Below, one piece after another: positions 25,407-33,600 of a stretch of DNA of 64,000 nt. The notes under the pieces were generated by a model. That model searched no databases and was not told the DNA's origin. It saw nothing but the letters and a program-made list of their open reading frames with translations. The translations under genes were made by a program, and so were the position numbers. This DNA comes from Lentzea terrae (GTDB taxonomy: Bacteria; Actinomycetota; Actinomycetes; Mycobacteriales; Pseudonocardiaceae), in assembly GCF_003265345.1 (NCBI RefSeq), contig NZ_QFWW01000029.1:361900-425899 (forward strand). The letters are read 5' to 3'. The first letter of the stretch is position 1; each line of letters opens with the position of its first letter.

Positions 25407-25443
25407 GAATGGGGCGGCCCGCACCACGCGGACCGCCCCATTC
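25407..25443. terminator. bidirectional terminator between convergent genes
   Basis: GAATGGGGCGG (25407-25417) and CCGCCCCATTC (25433-25443) form an 11-bp stem. It lies 11 bases after the DUF6319 stop and 14 bases after the end of the convergent quinone-oxidoreductase gene, so it can serve both. Confidence 0.8.
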
Positions 25444-25456
25444 GCGTCTTCGCGAG

Positions 25457-26428
25457 CTAGCGCGAGGGGTCGAGCAGCAGCTTGCCTGCGGTCTTGCGCG
25501 ACCGCAGGTCCTCGTGCGCCTGCCGAATCTGCCCCATCCCGTACTCCCCACCGGGAACGGCCTTCAGCTTGCCGTCGACGACGAGCTGGAACAGCTCCGC
25601 CATCGCGCGATGAGCCAGCGTGCCGTGTTCCGAGTCGCGCACCCTCAGAGCGTGCGGCAGCCACATACCCGCAACGGTCGTGGAGTGCACCAGCAACGCT
25701 CCGAGGTCAACCGGCTTCGGCCTTTCCCGCGAGGCCATCCCATAAAACGCAAGCCGCCCAAACGGAGCCAACGCCACCAACGACTGATCAGTGGTAGCAC
25801 CCCCAGTCATGTCCAGCACCACATCAACCCGACGCCCGTTGTTCGCCTCGATCAACGCCGCGGTCATGTCCTCGGAACGCGAGTCGATCGCCACGTCCGC
25901 ACCCAGATCCAGCGCCAGCTTCCGCTTGTCGTCGGAAGAAGCCGTGGCGATGACCCGGCCGGCACCCCACAACTTGGCCAGCTGCACCGCGATCGTGCCC
26001 ACACCACCGGCAGCGGCGTGCACGACAACCGACTCACCGGGCTCCATGTGAGTCGACTTCCGCAGCAACAACCAAGCAGTGGCACCCTGCACGATCAACG
26101 ACAGAGCCGTGAGGTCGTCCACCCCGTCCGGCACGTCGAAAGTGGTGAGCACAGGCGCGACGGCCTTCTCCGCGTAGCCGCCGGAGTTCTTGGTCAACGC
26201 GACGACCCGACGGCCATCCGCGGTCGTGCCAACAACTTCGCCACCGGGCACCAGCGGCAGCGTCATCTTCGCCAGGTAGGAGTTCTCGGCCTGGTGCGTG
26301 TCCGCGTAGTTCAACCCAGCACGCGAAACGTTGATCAGCACCTCACCGTCACCCGGCACCGGGTCCGGCAGCTCCACCTGCTGCAGCACCTCGGGCCCAC
26401 CGAACTCGGTGATCTGAATAGCACGCAC
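25457..26428 (-). CDS. NADPH:quinone oxidoreductase, zinc-free MDR family
   Basis: This cytoplasmic oxidoreductase of 323 residues uses NADPH to reduce quinones or other enone substrates. The N-terminal GroES-like domain (VRAIQITEFGGPEVLQQVEL, then SRAGLNYADTHQ) lacks the zinc-ligand cysteines of alcohol dehydrogenases. The Rossmann domain carries HAAAGGVGTIAVQLAK, the family's nucleotide motif, and ends AHEDLRSRKTAGKLLL. The start is a GTG at 26428, immediately after the stop of the upstream SDR gene (26430), so the pair is one operon. The true substrate cannot be told; the SDR neighbour hints at lipid or xenobiotic turnover. Confidence 0.9.
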   Translation of the reverse strand: MRAIQITEFGGPEVLQQVELPDPVPGDGEVLINVSRAGLNYADTHQAENSYLAKMTLPLVPGGEVVGTTADGRRVVALTKNSGGYAEKAVAPVLTTFDVPDGVDDLTALSLIVQGATAWLLLRKSTHMEPGESVVVHAAAGGVGTIAVQLAKLWGAGRVIATASSDDKRKLALDLGADVAIDSRSEDMTAALIEANNGRRVDVVLDMTGGATTDQSLVALAPFGRLAFYGMASRERPKPVDLGALLVHSTTVAGMWLPHALRVRDSEHGTLAHRAMAELFQLVVDGKLKAVPGGEYGMGQIRQAHEDLRSRKTAGKLLLDPSR

Positions 26429-26429
26429 G

Positions 26430-27224
26430 TCAGCTCTCCTTGAGCGCGATGGAAATGGGGTCCTGGCGAGCAGCCTCGACCCGCGAGCCGTCAGCCGCAC
26501 GCGGACCGGGCGGGTTGCGGAAGCCGAACGGCTCCGACGAACGCCCGGACTGCACGAACCACGCCTCGCCGGTTCCCGAACCCTCCACAATGGACATGAA
26601 CGCGTCCACCACGGCGGAGACCGGCAGGATCGGCATCCCGATGTCCTCCAGCGTCGACCGCAGCGGCGTGATGATGTTGGTGTCGGCGAACGCCGGACAC
26701 AAAGCGTTGACCCGGACGTCCGGGTAAGCACCGGCCAACGAACGAACCAGCCCGACCACCGCAGCCTTGTTGGCGCCGTAGACAGGGTCGCCCGGCATCG
26801 GCATGAGGCCGGCCATCGAGGCGGTGGCGATGATCTGCCCACCCCGCTTCTGAATCTCCGGCAACGCGTGGTGCGCGCCGTAGACGACGCCGTCGAGGTT
26901 GATGGCCATCGCCCGGCGATAGACCTCCACGTCGAAGTCGTCACCCAGCGAGCAGCCGGTGCCGATACCGGCGTTCAGGAAGGCGATGTCGAGGCCACCG
27001 AACTCGCGCACAGCCAGAGCGACCGCGTCGGCGGAGTCCGCAGGCTGGGTCACGTCGCAGCGCACGAACACGCCGCCGACCTCGTCAGCGACGACTTTGC
27101 CCTGGTCAACGTCGACGTCGGCAACGACGACACGGACGCCCGCAGCAGCGAGGCGCCGGGCGGCACCCGCACCGATGCCGTTGGATCCGCCGGTGATGAG
27201 CGCGACCTTGCCGGTGAGTTCCAC
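26430..27224 (-). CDS. short-chain dehydrogenase/reductase
   Basis: This classical SDR of about 264 residues oxidises or reduces a hydroxy/keto substrate with NAD(P). It shows the cofactor motif TGGSNGIGAGAARR, LNAGIGTG in place of NNAG, the active-site Ser in ATASMAG, and the YGANK block (Tyr and Lys). An Asp after the second strand (VVVADVDVDQ) suggests NAD preference. The C-terminal 50 residues are longer than in FabG and could shape the substrate pocket. GTG at 27224 has GAGGAG 8 bases upstream, better than the ATG at 27251. It leads the operon with the quinone oxidoreductase. The divergent promoter region holds two operator-like palindromes. Confidence 0.88.
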   Translation of the reverse strand: MELTGKVALITGGSNGIGAGAARRLAAAGVRVVVADVDVDQGKVVADEVGGVFVRCDVTQPADSADAVALAVREFGGLDIAFLNAGIGTGCSLGDDFDVEVYRRAMAINLDGVVYGAHHALPEIQKRGGQIIATASMAGLMPMPGDPVYGANKAAVVGLVRSLAGAYPDVRVNALCPAFADTNIITPLRSTLEDIGMPILPVSAVVDAFMSIVEGSGTGEAWFVQSGRSSEPFGFRNPPGPRAADGSRVEAARQDPISIALKES

Positions 27225-27249
27225 GGCTGCTGCCTCCTCGCATGCGTAC

Positions 27250-27267
27250 ATTCCGACCAGTCGGTAT
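27250..27267. promoter_or_regulatory. palindromic operator CCGAC-CA-GTCGG
   Basis: Near-perfect 18-bp palindrome (AT-n-CCGACCAGTCGG-n-AT) 26 bases upstream of the SDR start. Its form is that of a TetR-family site. The TetR gene at 28554 is a candidate binder; a similar half-site (CCCGACCA) lies just upstream of that gene. Confidence 0.5.
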
Positions 27268-27314
27268 GGTCGTCCGCACAGCGCTGGACGTCAAGCGGAC
27301 TGATAGGTACGTTA

Positions 27315-27330
27315 CTAAGCGCTTGCTTAG
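27315..27330. promoter_or_regulatory. operator CTAAGC-GCTT-GCTTAG before fabG-maoC
   Basis: Perfect 6-bp arms with a 4-base spacer, 28 bases before the FabG-like start. The same palindrome stands before the ACAD/TetR genes (45015 and 45033) and the carboxylase (47002), so these genes probably share one repressor. Confidence 0.7.
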
Positions 27331-27358
27331 CTCACCATCCCCCAATGAAGGAGGACCC

Positions 27359-28111
27359 GTGGCCGACAGGGTTGCCATCGTCACCGGCGCGGCTCGCGGT
27401 ATCGGTGCCGCCGTCGCGCAGCGTCTCGCCGCGGACGGCCTGGCCGTCGCGTTGCTCGACCTCGACGAGCAGGGTGTGCTCGACGGCGCCGACAAGATCG
27501 TCGCGGGCGGTGGGCGCGCCATCGGCCTCAAGGTCGACGTGTCCGACGAGGAGCAGGTCAACGCCGCGGTGGCGAAGGTCGCCGAGGCCCTCGGCGCGCC
27601 GACCGTGCTGATCAACAACGCCGGCGTGCTGCGCGACAACCTGCTGTTCAAGATGACCGCGGCCGACTGGGACACCGTCATGAACGTGCACCTGCGCGGC
27701 GCGTTCCTGATGAGCAAGGCCGTCCAGGCGTTCCAGACGAAGGAAGGCTTCGGCCGCATCGTCAACCTGTCGAGCACGAGCGCGCTGGGCAACCGCGGCC
27801 AGGCCAACTACTCCGCCGCCAAGGCCGGTCTGCAGGGCTTCACCAAGACCCTCGCGATCGAGCTCGGCAAGTTCGGCGTCACGGTCAACGCGATCGCGCC
27901 CGGCTTCATCGCCACCGAGATGACCAAGGCGACCGCCGAGCGCATGAAGATCTCGTTCGAGGACCTGATCAACGGTGCGGCGCAGACGATCCCCGTCGCG
28001 CGCGTCGGCCAGCCGGAGGACATCGCGCACACCGCGTCGTTCCTCGCCAGCGAGGGCGCCGGGTTCGTGTCCGGCCAGGTCATCTACGTCGCCGGCGGAC
28101 CGAAGGACTGA
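27359..28111 (+). CDS. 3-oxoacyl reductase, FabG-like SDR
   Basis: This 250-residue SDR reduces 3-oxoacyl-CoA or -ACP with NADPH, or runs the reverse step in beta-oxidation. It has TGAARGIGAAVAQR, NNAGVLRDN, the catalytic Ser in NLSSTSA, and YSAAK, plus the C-terminal SGQVIYVAGG typical of FabG. The GTG at 27359 has GGAGGACCC before it. Only three bases separate it from the MaoC hydratase gene, so the two make a keto-reduction/dehydration pair. The operator shared with acyl-CoA dehydrogenase and thiolase genes argues for fatty-acid or polyester catabolism rather than housekeeping synthesis. Confidence 0.88.
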   Translation: MADRVAIVTGAARGIGAAVAQRLAADGLAVALLDLDEQGVLDGADKIVAGGGRAIGLKVDVSDEEQVNAAVAKVAEALGAPTVLINNAGVLRDNLLFKMTAADWDTVMNVHLRGAFLMSKAVQAFQTKEGFGRIVNLSSTSALGNRGQANYSAAKAGLQGFTKTLAIELGKFGVTVNAIAPGFIATEMTKATAERMKISFEDLINGAAQTIPVARVGQPEDIAHTASFLASEGAGFVSGQVIYVAGGPKD

Positions 28112-28114
28112 TCG

Positions 28115-28567
28115 ATGCGCGTATTCGAAGGTGTTGACGAGCTCGTCGCCGCGAAGGGCGAGCACCTCGGTTTCGGCGAGTGGCACGAGGTCACGCAGGA
28201 GCAGGTCAACCTGTTCGCCGACGCGACGCTGGACCACCAGTGGATCCACATCGACGTCGAGAAGGCGAAGCAGGGCCCGTTCGGCGGCCCGGTGGCGCAC
28301 GGCTATCTGACGCTGTCGCTGGTGCCGTACCTGGTGCGCGACATCTACACCGTCAAGAACATCAAGATGGGCGTCAACTACGGCAGCAACAAGGTCCGCT
28401 TCCCGCAGCCGGTGCTCGTGGGCGCCAGGGTGCGCGGCGGGGTCGAGCTGCTGGACGTCTCGGACATCGCGCTGGGCAAGCAGCTCGTGACCAAGGTCGT
28501 CATCGAGATCGAGGGCAGCGACAAGCCCGCCTGCGTGGCCGAAATCGTCTCGGTCATCGTGCCGTAA
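28115..28567 (+). CDS. MaoC-family enoyl hydratase/dehydratase
   Basis: This single hot-dog-fold hydratase of 150 residues adds or removes water at the 2-enoyl / 3-hydroxyacyl step. The catalytic Asp and His sit in LFADATLDHQWIHID, with GPVAHGYLTLSLVPYL forming the central helix. It probably acts as a dimer in the cytoplasm. It follows the FabG-like gene at three bases and overlaps the convergent TetR gene by 14 bases. Relatives include NodN-like and R-hydratases; chain-length preference is not readable from sequence. Confidence 0.9.
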   Translation: MRVFEGVDELVAAKGEHLGFGEWHEVTQEQVNLFADATLDHQWIHIDVEKAKQGPFGGPVAHGYLTLSLVPYLVRDIYTVKNIKMGVNYGSNKVRFPQPVLVGARVRGGVELLDVSDIALGKQLVTKVVIEIEGSDKPACVAEIVSVIVP

Positions 28568-29123
28568 GACTGTGGATCAGCAGATCCGCGTAGTGCTCTG
28601 CCAGCCGCCCGGCCGGGATCTCCCCGTCCGGGCGGTACCACGTGCCGAGGTGGTGCAGCGACCCGAAGAAGTAGTGCGTGGCGAGGTCAGCGGGCACGTC
28701 ACCGCGAAACGTCCCTTCGGACTGCCCTTCCTCGACCAGACCGCGGAACTTCTCGTGGTAGCGCCGCCGTTCCGCCCGCACTTCCTTCTGCTTCTCGGCC
28801 GACAGGTGGTCGATCGACCGGAAGAACACCTTGGCGGCGTCGAAGTTCTCGACGCTCGTGACGATCACGTCGACGGCCGCCTCGCGCAGCCGGTCGGTGA
28901 TCGGCCCGGCGCCTTCCGCGATCTTGTCCAGCCGTTCGGTCTGCATGCGCAGCAACCGCCCGTAGATCTCGTGCAAAAGGTCGTCCTTCGACCCGAAGTA
29001 GTGGTACATAGCGCCTTTGGTGACACCGGCGCGCTCCACGATCTCCTGCACGGCGACGCGTTCGTACCCCTTGTCCGCGAACAGGCGGGTGGCGGCGTCG
29101 ATCAGTCTTTCAGGCACGGTCAC
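28554..29123 (-). CDS. TetR-family transcriptional regulator
   Basis: This 189-residue repressor has an N-terminal helix-turn-helix (ATRLFADKGYERVAVQEIVE, RAGVTKGAMYHYFGSK) and a ligand-binding C-terminal half of unknown specificity (IDHLSAEKQKEVRAERRRYH). I prefer the GTG at 29123, with GGGAGG upstream, over an ATG at 29162 that would overlap the divergent gene. It is convergent with the fabG-maoC pair and divergent from the DUF2855 gene, so either may be its target. The CCGAC-CA-GTCGG palindrome at 27250 is a plausible site. Confidence 0.85.
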   Translation of the reverse strand: MTVPERLIDAATRLFADKGYERVAVQEIVERAGVTKGAMYHYFGSKDDLLHEIYGRLLRMQTERLDKIAEGAGPITDRLREAAVDVIVTSVENFDAAKVFFRSIDHLSAEKQKEVRAERRRYHEKFRGLVEEGQSEGTFRGDVPADLATHYFFGSLHHLGTWYRPDGEIPAGRLAEHYADLLIHSLTAR

Positions 29124-29161
29124 GACCGGAGCGTACCTCCCGACCAAGGAGAATCCTGGCA

Positions 29162-30211
29162 ATGATCAGTCGCTGGACCGTCGTCGTCGACCGCGACGAC
29201 CTCACCAAAACCGAAGTCCTGCACGACGAACTCTCCCCCGAGCTCGGCGACTGCGAGGTGCTCCTCCGCGTGCATCACGTGGGCTTGACCGCCAACAACG
29301 TCACCTACGGCGTGATCGGCGAGATGATCGGCTACTGGCGCTTCTTCCCCTTCGCGCCCGAAGGCCGCGGCGTCATCCCGGTGTGGGGCTTCGCCGACGT
29401 CGTCGACTCCACATTGGACGCCTTGCCCGCCGGCACCCGCGTCTACGGTTACCTGCCGATGGCGAGCCACTTCGTCGTGCGCGCCAAGCTGACCTCGTCC
29501 GGGTTCGTCGACACGGCCGACCACCGAGCCGAGCTGCCGGCCGTCTACAACAGCTACCTGGTCACCTCGCAGGACCCCGCATACGACCCCGCGCTGGAAG
29601 ACCTCCAGGCGTTGTACCGCCCGCTGTTCCTGACGTCGTTCCTGCTCGCCGACCAACTGCAGGACAACGACTTCCACGGCGCCCGCACCGTGGTGATCTC
29701 CTCGGCCTCCAGCAAGACGGCGTTCGGAACGGCCCAATGCCTGAGCGGTGCCGGCGTGCGACTGGTGGGCCTCACCTCGCCGCGCAACGTCGAGTTCACC
29801 ACCAGCCTGGGCCTCTACGACACCGTGCTCCCCTACGACGCTGCCGTGGACGTCGAACCTTCGGTGTACCTCGACTTCAGCGGCTCGGCCGACCTGCGCA
29901 CCACATTGCACGACCGTCTGGGCGACGACCTGGTGAAGGACACTTCGATCGGCCTCACGCAGCAGAAGGCCTCGGCGGACCCGCGCTCGGAGTTCTTCTT
30001 CGCCCCGGAGCAGCTGCGCAAGCGCACCGCCGACTGGGGTGCGGACGGGCTCGCTCAGCGCTTCGGTGAGGCCTGGCGGGCGTTCACCGCTCAGGCGGCC
30101 GGCTGGGTCAGCGTCGCCCGGCACAGCGGCCCGGACGAGCTGCTGGAGGTGTGGCAGGCCGTGCTGGCGGGCAAGGCGAACCCGGACACGGCCGACGTGA
30201 TCACTTTCTGA
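29162..30211 (+). CDS. DUF2855 family protein (MDR-like fold)
   Basis: This 349-residue protein belongs to DUF2855, proteins of unknown function that look like remodelled medium-chain dehydrogenases. The N-terminal half has GroES-like strands (CEVLLRVHHVGLTANNVTYG, IPVWGFADVV). The middle carries TVVISSASSKTAFGTAQCL, where an MDR enzyme would have its dinucleotide loop. The catalytic zinc ligands are missing. It is divergent from the TetR gene, 38 bases between starts, the usual layout for a repressor and its target. The substrate is unknown. A strong bidirectional hairpin ends the gene. Confidence 0.85.
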   Translation: MISRWTVVVDRDDLTKTEVLHDELSPELGDCEVLLRVHHVGLTANNVTYGVIGEMIGYWRFFPFAPEGRGVIPVWGFADVVDSTLDALPAGTRVYGYLPMASHFVVRAKLTSSGFVDTADHRAELPAVYNSYLVTSQDPAYDPALEDLQALYRPLFLTSFLLADQLQDNDFHGARTVVISSASSKTAFGTAQCLSGAGVRLVGLTSPRNVEFTTSLGLYDTVLPYDAAVDVEPSVYLDFSGSADLRTTLHDRLGDDLVKDTSIGLTQQKASADPRSEFFFAPEQLRKRTADWGADGLAQRFGEAWRAFTAQAAGWVSVARHSGPDELLEVWQAVLAGKANPDTADVITF

Positions 30212-30275
30212 GCAGCTCGCAGTCGATCCTCGCAAGTGAACGGACGCAACCGGACACCGCACCTCTGATGTTGCA

Positions 30276-30307
30276 GTGGTGCTGTCGATCAAACTCGACA
30301 GCACCAC
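30276..30307. terminator. 13-bp-stem hairpin between convergent genes
   Basis: GTGGTGCTGTCGA (30276-30288) and its exact complement (30295-30307) enclose a six-base loop. It lies between the DUF2855 stop (30211) and the end of the convergent toxin-operon immunity gene (30321), so it terminates transcription from both sides. Confidence 0.85.
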
Positions 30308-30320
30308 CACCACATGATCC

Positions 30321-30695
30321 TCAACCTGCCCAAGGAGCTACCTTCAGCCCAGCTCTCGACACCGCTGCCAGTTCTTCGCCCAGGCCTTGAACGTACTCCT
30401 GCTCGGACGGATCGAGCGTGCCCTCCTCTATGGCAAAAACTGGCGCGACGTCATGCACGTCCATAAAGGACGCGTCGAATATCTCCGCCGCGGCGTGGAG
30501 CATTGCTTCTCTCACCGAAGAGACGCCTTCGATCGCAGCAGCCGCCGACAGCACCCGAACCAACAGACGCGCTTCGACCTGCGCTAGAGACCCAGACCAG
30601 TCGCACACCGTCTCCGCACCCACTTCACGAGCCTGCGGTTCAACGGCGACCAGTTGCCGCAACAACTCTCCGAGATGCTCCCCGCCAATGCTCAT
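30321..30695 (-). CDS. candidate immunity protein of the second RHS toxin
   Basis: This 124-residue soluble acidic protein belongs to no family I recognise. Helices rich in Ala, Leu and Glu dominate (LLVRVLSAAAAIEGVSSVRE, AMLHAAAEIFDA), then MDVHDVAPVFAIEEG. Its ATG directly follows the TAG of the toxin gene (TAGATG), with no base between, so it is translated by coupling. The place and size fit a cognate immunity protein; a strongly acidic protein could mimic RNA or mask a basic toxin surface. Function is inferred from position only. Confidence 0.65.
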   Translation of the reverse strand: MSIGGEHLGELLRQLVAVEPQAREVGAETVCDWSGSLAQVEARLLVRVLSAAAAIEGVSSVREAMLHAAAEIFDASFMDVHDVAPVFAIEEGTLDPSEQEYVQGLGEELAAVSRAGLKVAPWAG

Positions 30696-33600
30696 CTAAA
30701 GTCCCGGAAATTGTGATGGCCATGGAATGTGCGTCTTGTTCGCTGCAGACGGATCGTAATACGGGCTAGCCTCCTTGTGCACGTTCTTGTGGTACAGGTT
30801 GCCGGCCTCGTCCTGATACCTGGCACCGATCTGCACCCGGTACGTTTCACCCATCGCGGAGTTGGATCCCGCAGGAGCAGTGCCGTCCGGACCATGAATC
30901 CTCATGCGCACGGTCTGCCCGGCCTCGCTCGTCCACTTGTACTCAAGCCCGTACTGGGACCCACCATTCGGATGCGGTGTCAGCTCACGAATCGATGCGT
31001 TGTCCGGCACGATGCTCATCGGATCTTTACCCCGGAGGTCGTAGCCGCCCTCACCACAGTTGTGGTTGAGGACCGCTTGTGCACCCGCCACCACGAAATA
31101 GGTGTGGATGTCGGTGACGGTCAGGTTGTAGACCCGCTCGTAGGCCGTCCACTTCCGCAGCGCCTTGACCTGCACCTGGGTGCCGGCCGAGGTCTGCAGC
31201 CACGCGCCTTCCTGCAGCTGATCAGCCTTGACCCAAACACCCTTGTCCGGCAACCAGAACGGGTGCCCGTCGGTGGCTGTGACCTTGCCCGTGGCCGGCC
31301 CTGCTGCACCATCGGTGTCCACCGTGATCTCGACGAGGTTCTTCTTGCCCTTGCCGATGATCAGGTTGGCGACCGCCTTGGCTTCAGCCTGACCTGTCTC
31401 CGGGTCTGTGGCGAGCACCTTGTCGCCGACTCGTACCGCGGCGATCGGTTTCCGCTTCCCGTCCGCCATCAACACCTGAGTCTCAGGCGTGAAGCTGTTG
31501 CACTTGCTGAACAACCCGCGAGCCTTGGCCAGCAGCCCCTTGGCCCACTCCTGCTGCTTCAGGAAGGACCGCACCGCGCTGACCGCGTTCTCGAGCGCCT
31601 TGACGATCTTCCCGGCCTTGAGGATCTTCCCCCACGGAATGACGCCGAGCACCATCATCGCGCAAGCGCCGATGTCGCCCTCACCGAAGCACTTGGCCAT
31701 GTCGTTGATGCCCAGGATCTCCTTGAGCACCTCCCCACCAGCCTGCAGCGCAACGTCCACCCAGGACTGCCGCTCCAGCTCCTGAGCCTTGCGGTAGTCG
31801 GCCTCCGAAATCCCAGCGGCCGCGAGCTGTTGCTGCTTCTGCGACCGCAGCACGCCCATCCCGGACAACTGCTCCTGCGTGTACTCGCCGTAGATCGACG
31901 AGCCTTCCAGAGTCGTGTTGTCGATGCCGCAGTCGCCGTAGATGCCGACGCAGATCGGACGCTCGTCCTCCCGCTTCAGCCCGGTCGGGTCGGAGTAGGT
32001 CAGCGGGCTCGAGTTCGCGTAGGCGTAGCCGTTGATCTGCTGCGGGTCCTCCAGCATCATCACCGGGTCGGCGGAGATGAACCTGCCCGTCGCGGAGTCG
32101 TATTCACGTGCTCCCAGGTGGGTCAGACCGGACGACTCCTTGGTCCCACCGACGAAGCCCTTGTCGTCGGGCCACGAAGCGGGTGCGGCGCCACGCGGTT
32201 CGCCGAACGGGGTCTGGCGGCGTTGTGTCACCGCCAGGGTCGTCACGGCGAGCGAGACCTGTTGCGTGCCTTGGTGATCGCTGAACTGCCACGAAATTCC
32301 CGCGGCGGTCCGGACGGCGACGGTCTGGCCGGCGATGGCGTAGTAACGCGTGCCCCTAGGCGCCGTCGACCCCGAGATCAGGGTCATCTCCTGGGTGCCC
32401 ATGTACAACGTCGTTGCGCCAGGCGCCTTGCGCAGCAGCCGGTTGCCATCAGCGTCGTAGATGAACGACGTGTCCTGGCCGGACGCCTTGTCGGAAACCA
32501 TCTGGCCTTCGGCGTTCCACTCCATCGTGTGAGTGGTGCCGGAGACCATGCGACGGGTCATGTTGCCGGTGCTGTCGTAGCCGAACTCCGACAGCTGCTG
32601 ACCCGACGGGCCGGTGCTCGTCACCTTGGACAGCAGGTGACCGCCGGTCTGCGGGTAGGAGTACTCCGAGACCGTGTCGCCCGCCGCCGCGTGATCGATC
32701 TCCTTGGTGCGGTTGCCCGCCTTGTCGTACTGGAACGACTGCCAGTACCCGGCCGGCCCGCCCACGACAGCCTGCGAAGGCTCCGAAGCACACTTCGAGG
32801 TACCAGCCCACGCCTCAGTCAGCTGGCGCACGTGGTCGTACTTGAAGCACTGGTAGTCGACCGAGTTCGGGTCGTTGTTGGGCAACGTGGTGATGTTGCC
32901 CTCGGCGTCGGCCTTGAACGAGGTGGGTGCCTCGATCACGGACTTGACGTTGCCGACCGCGTCGTAGTTGTACTGGGACCTGCTCGGCACCGCGTTGGTC
33001 GACGCCCGGCGCAGGACGTCCGCAGTGGACAGCCGGCGGGTGTCGGCCTCGTAGGTGTAGTTGAGCTGCACCCACTTGGTCTTGTTCTGGATGCCGGTGT
33101 CGAGGTGGAGCTGGGAGAGCTGCGAGTACTCGTTGTAGGTGGCCTTCTCCACGTACGGCGTCACGCCGCTCAGGTAGTCCGCCTGGCCGGTCTTCGTGTA
33201 CAGGTACTGCAGCTTCTCCGCCGGCAGGTCACCGGCCTTCGGCAGGTCGACGGTCGAGACGCTGCCGTCCTGGCCGTACTTCGTCTTCGTCTCGTACGTG
33301 CCCGCCAGAGCGCCTTCCACTCCCGGGATGACGACCTTCGAGGCGGTCGCCCGGCCGGCGACGTCGTAGGCCGTCACCTCGGAGCGGTACTCCTGGCCGC
33401 CCGAGTAGCGGATCGACGCGGTCGGCAGGCCCTTCGCGACCGTGTCGTAGGTCCACGCGGAGAGCTGGGTCGTGCCCTCGAACGAGCCGGTCTTGCGGCC
33501 CAGCACGTCGTACTCGAAGCGCACGGTCTTGCCGCGCGAGTCCGTTGTGGACGTGATCTGCCCGGCGTCGTCGTACGCGACAGTGGTGTGACCACGGTCG

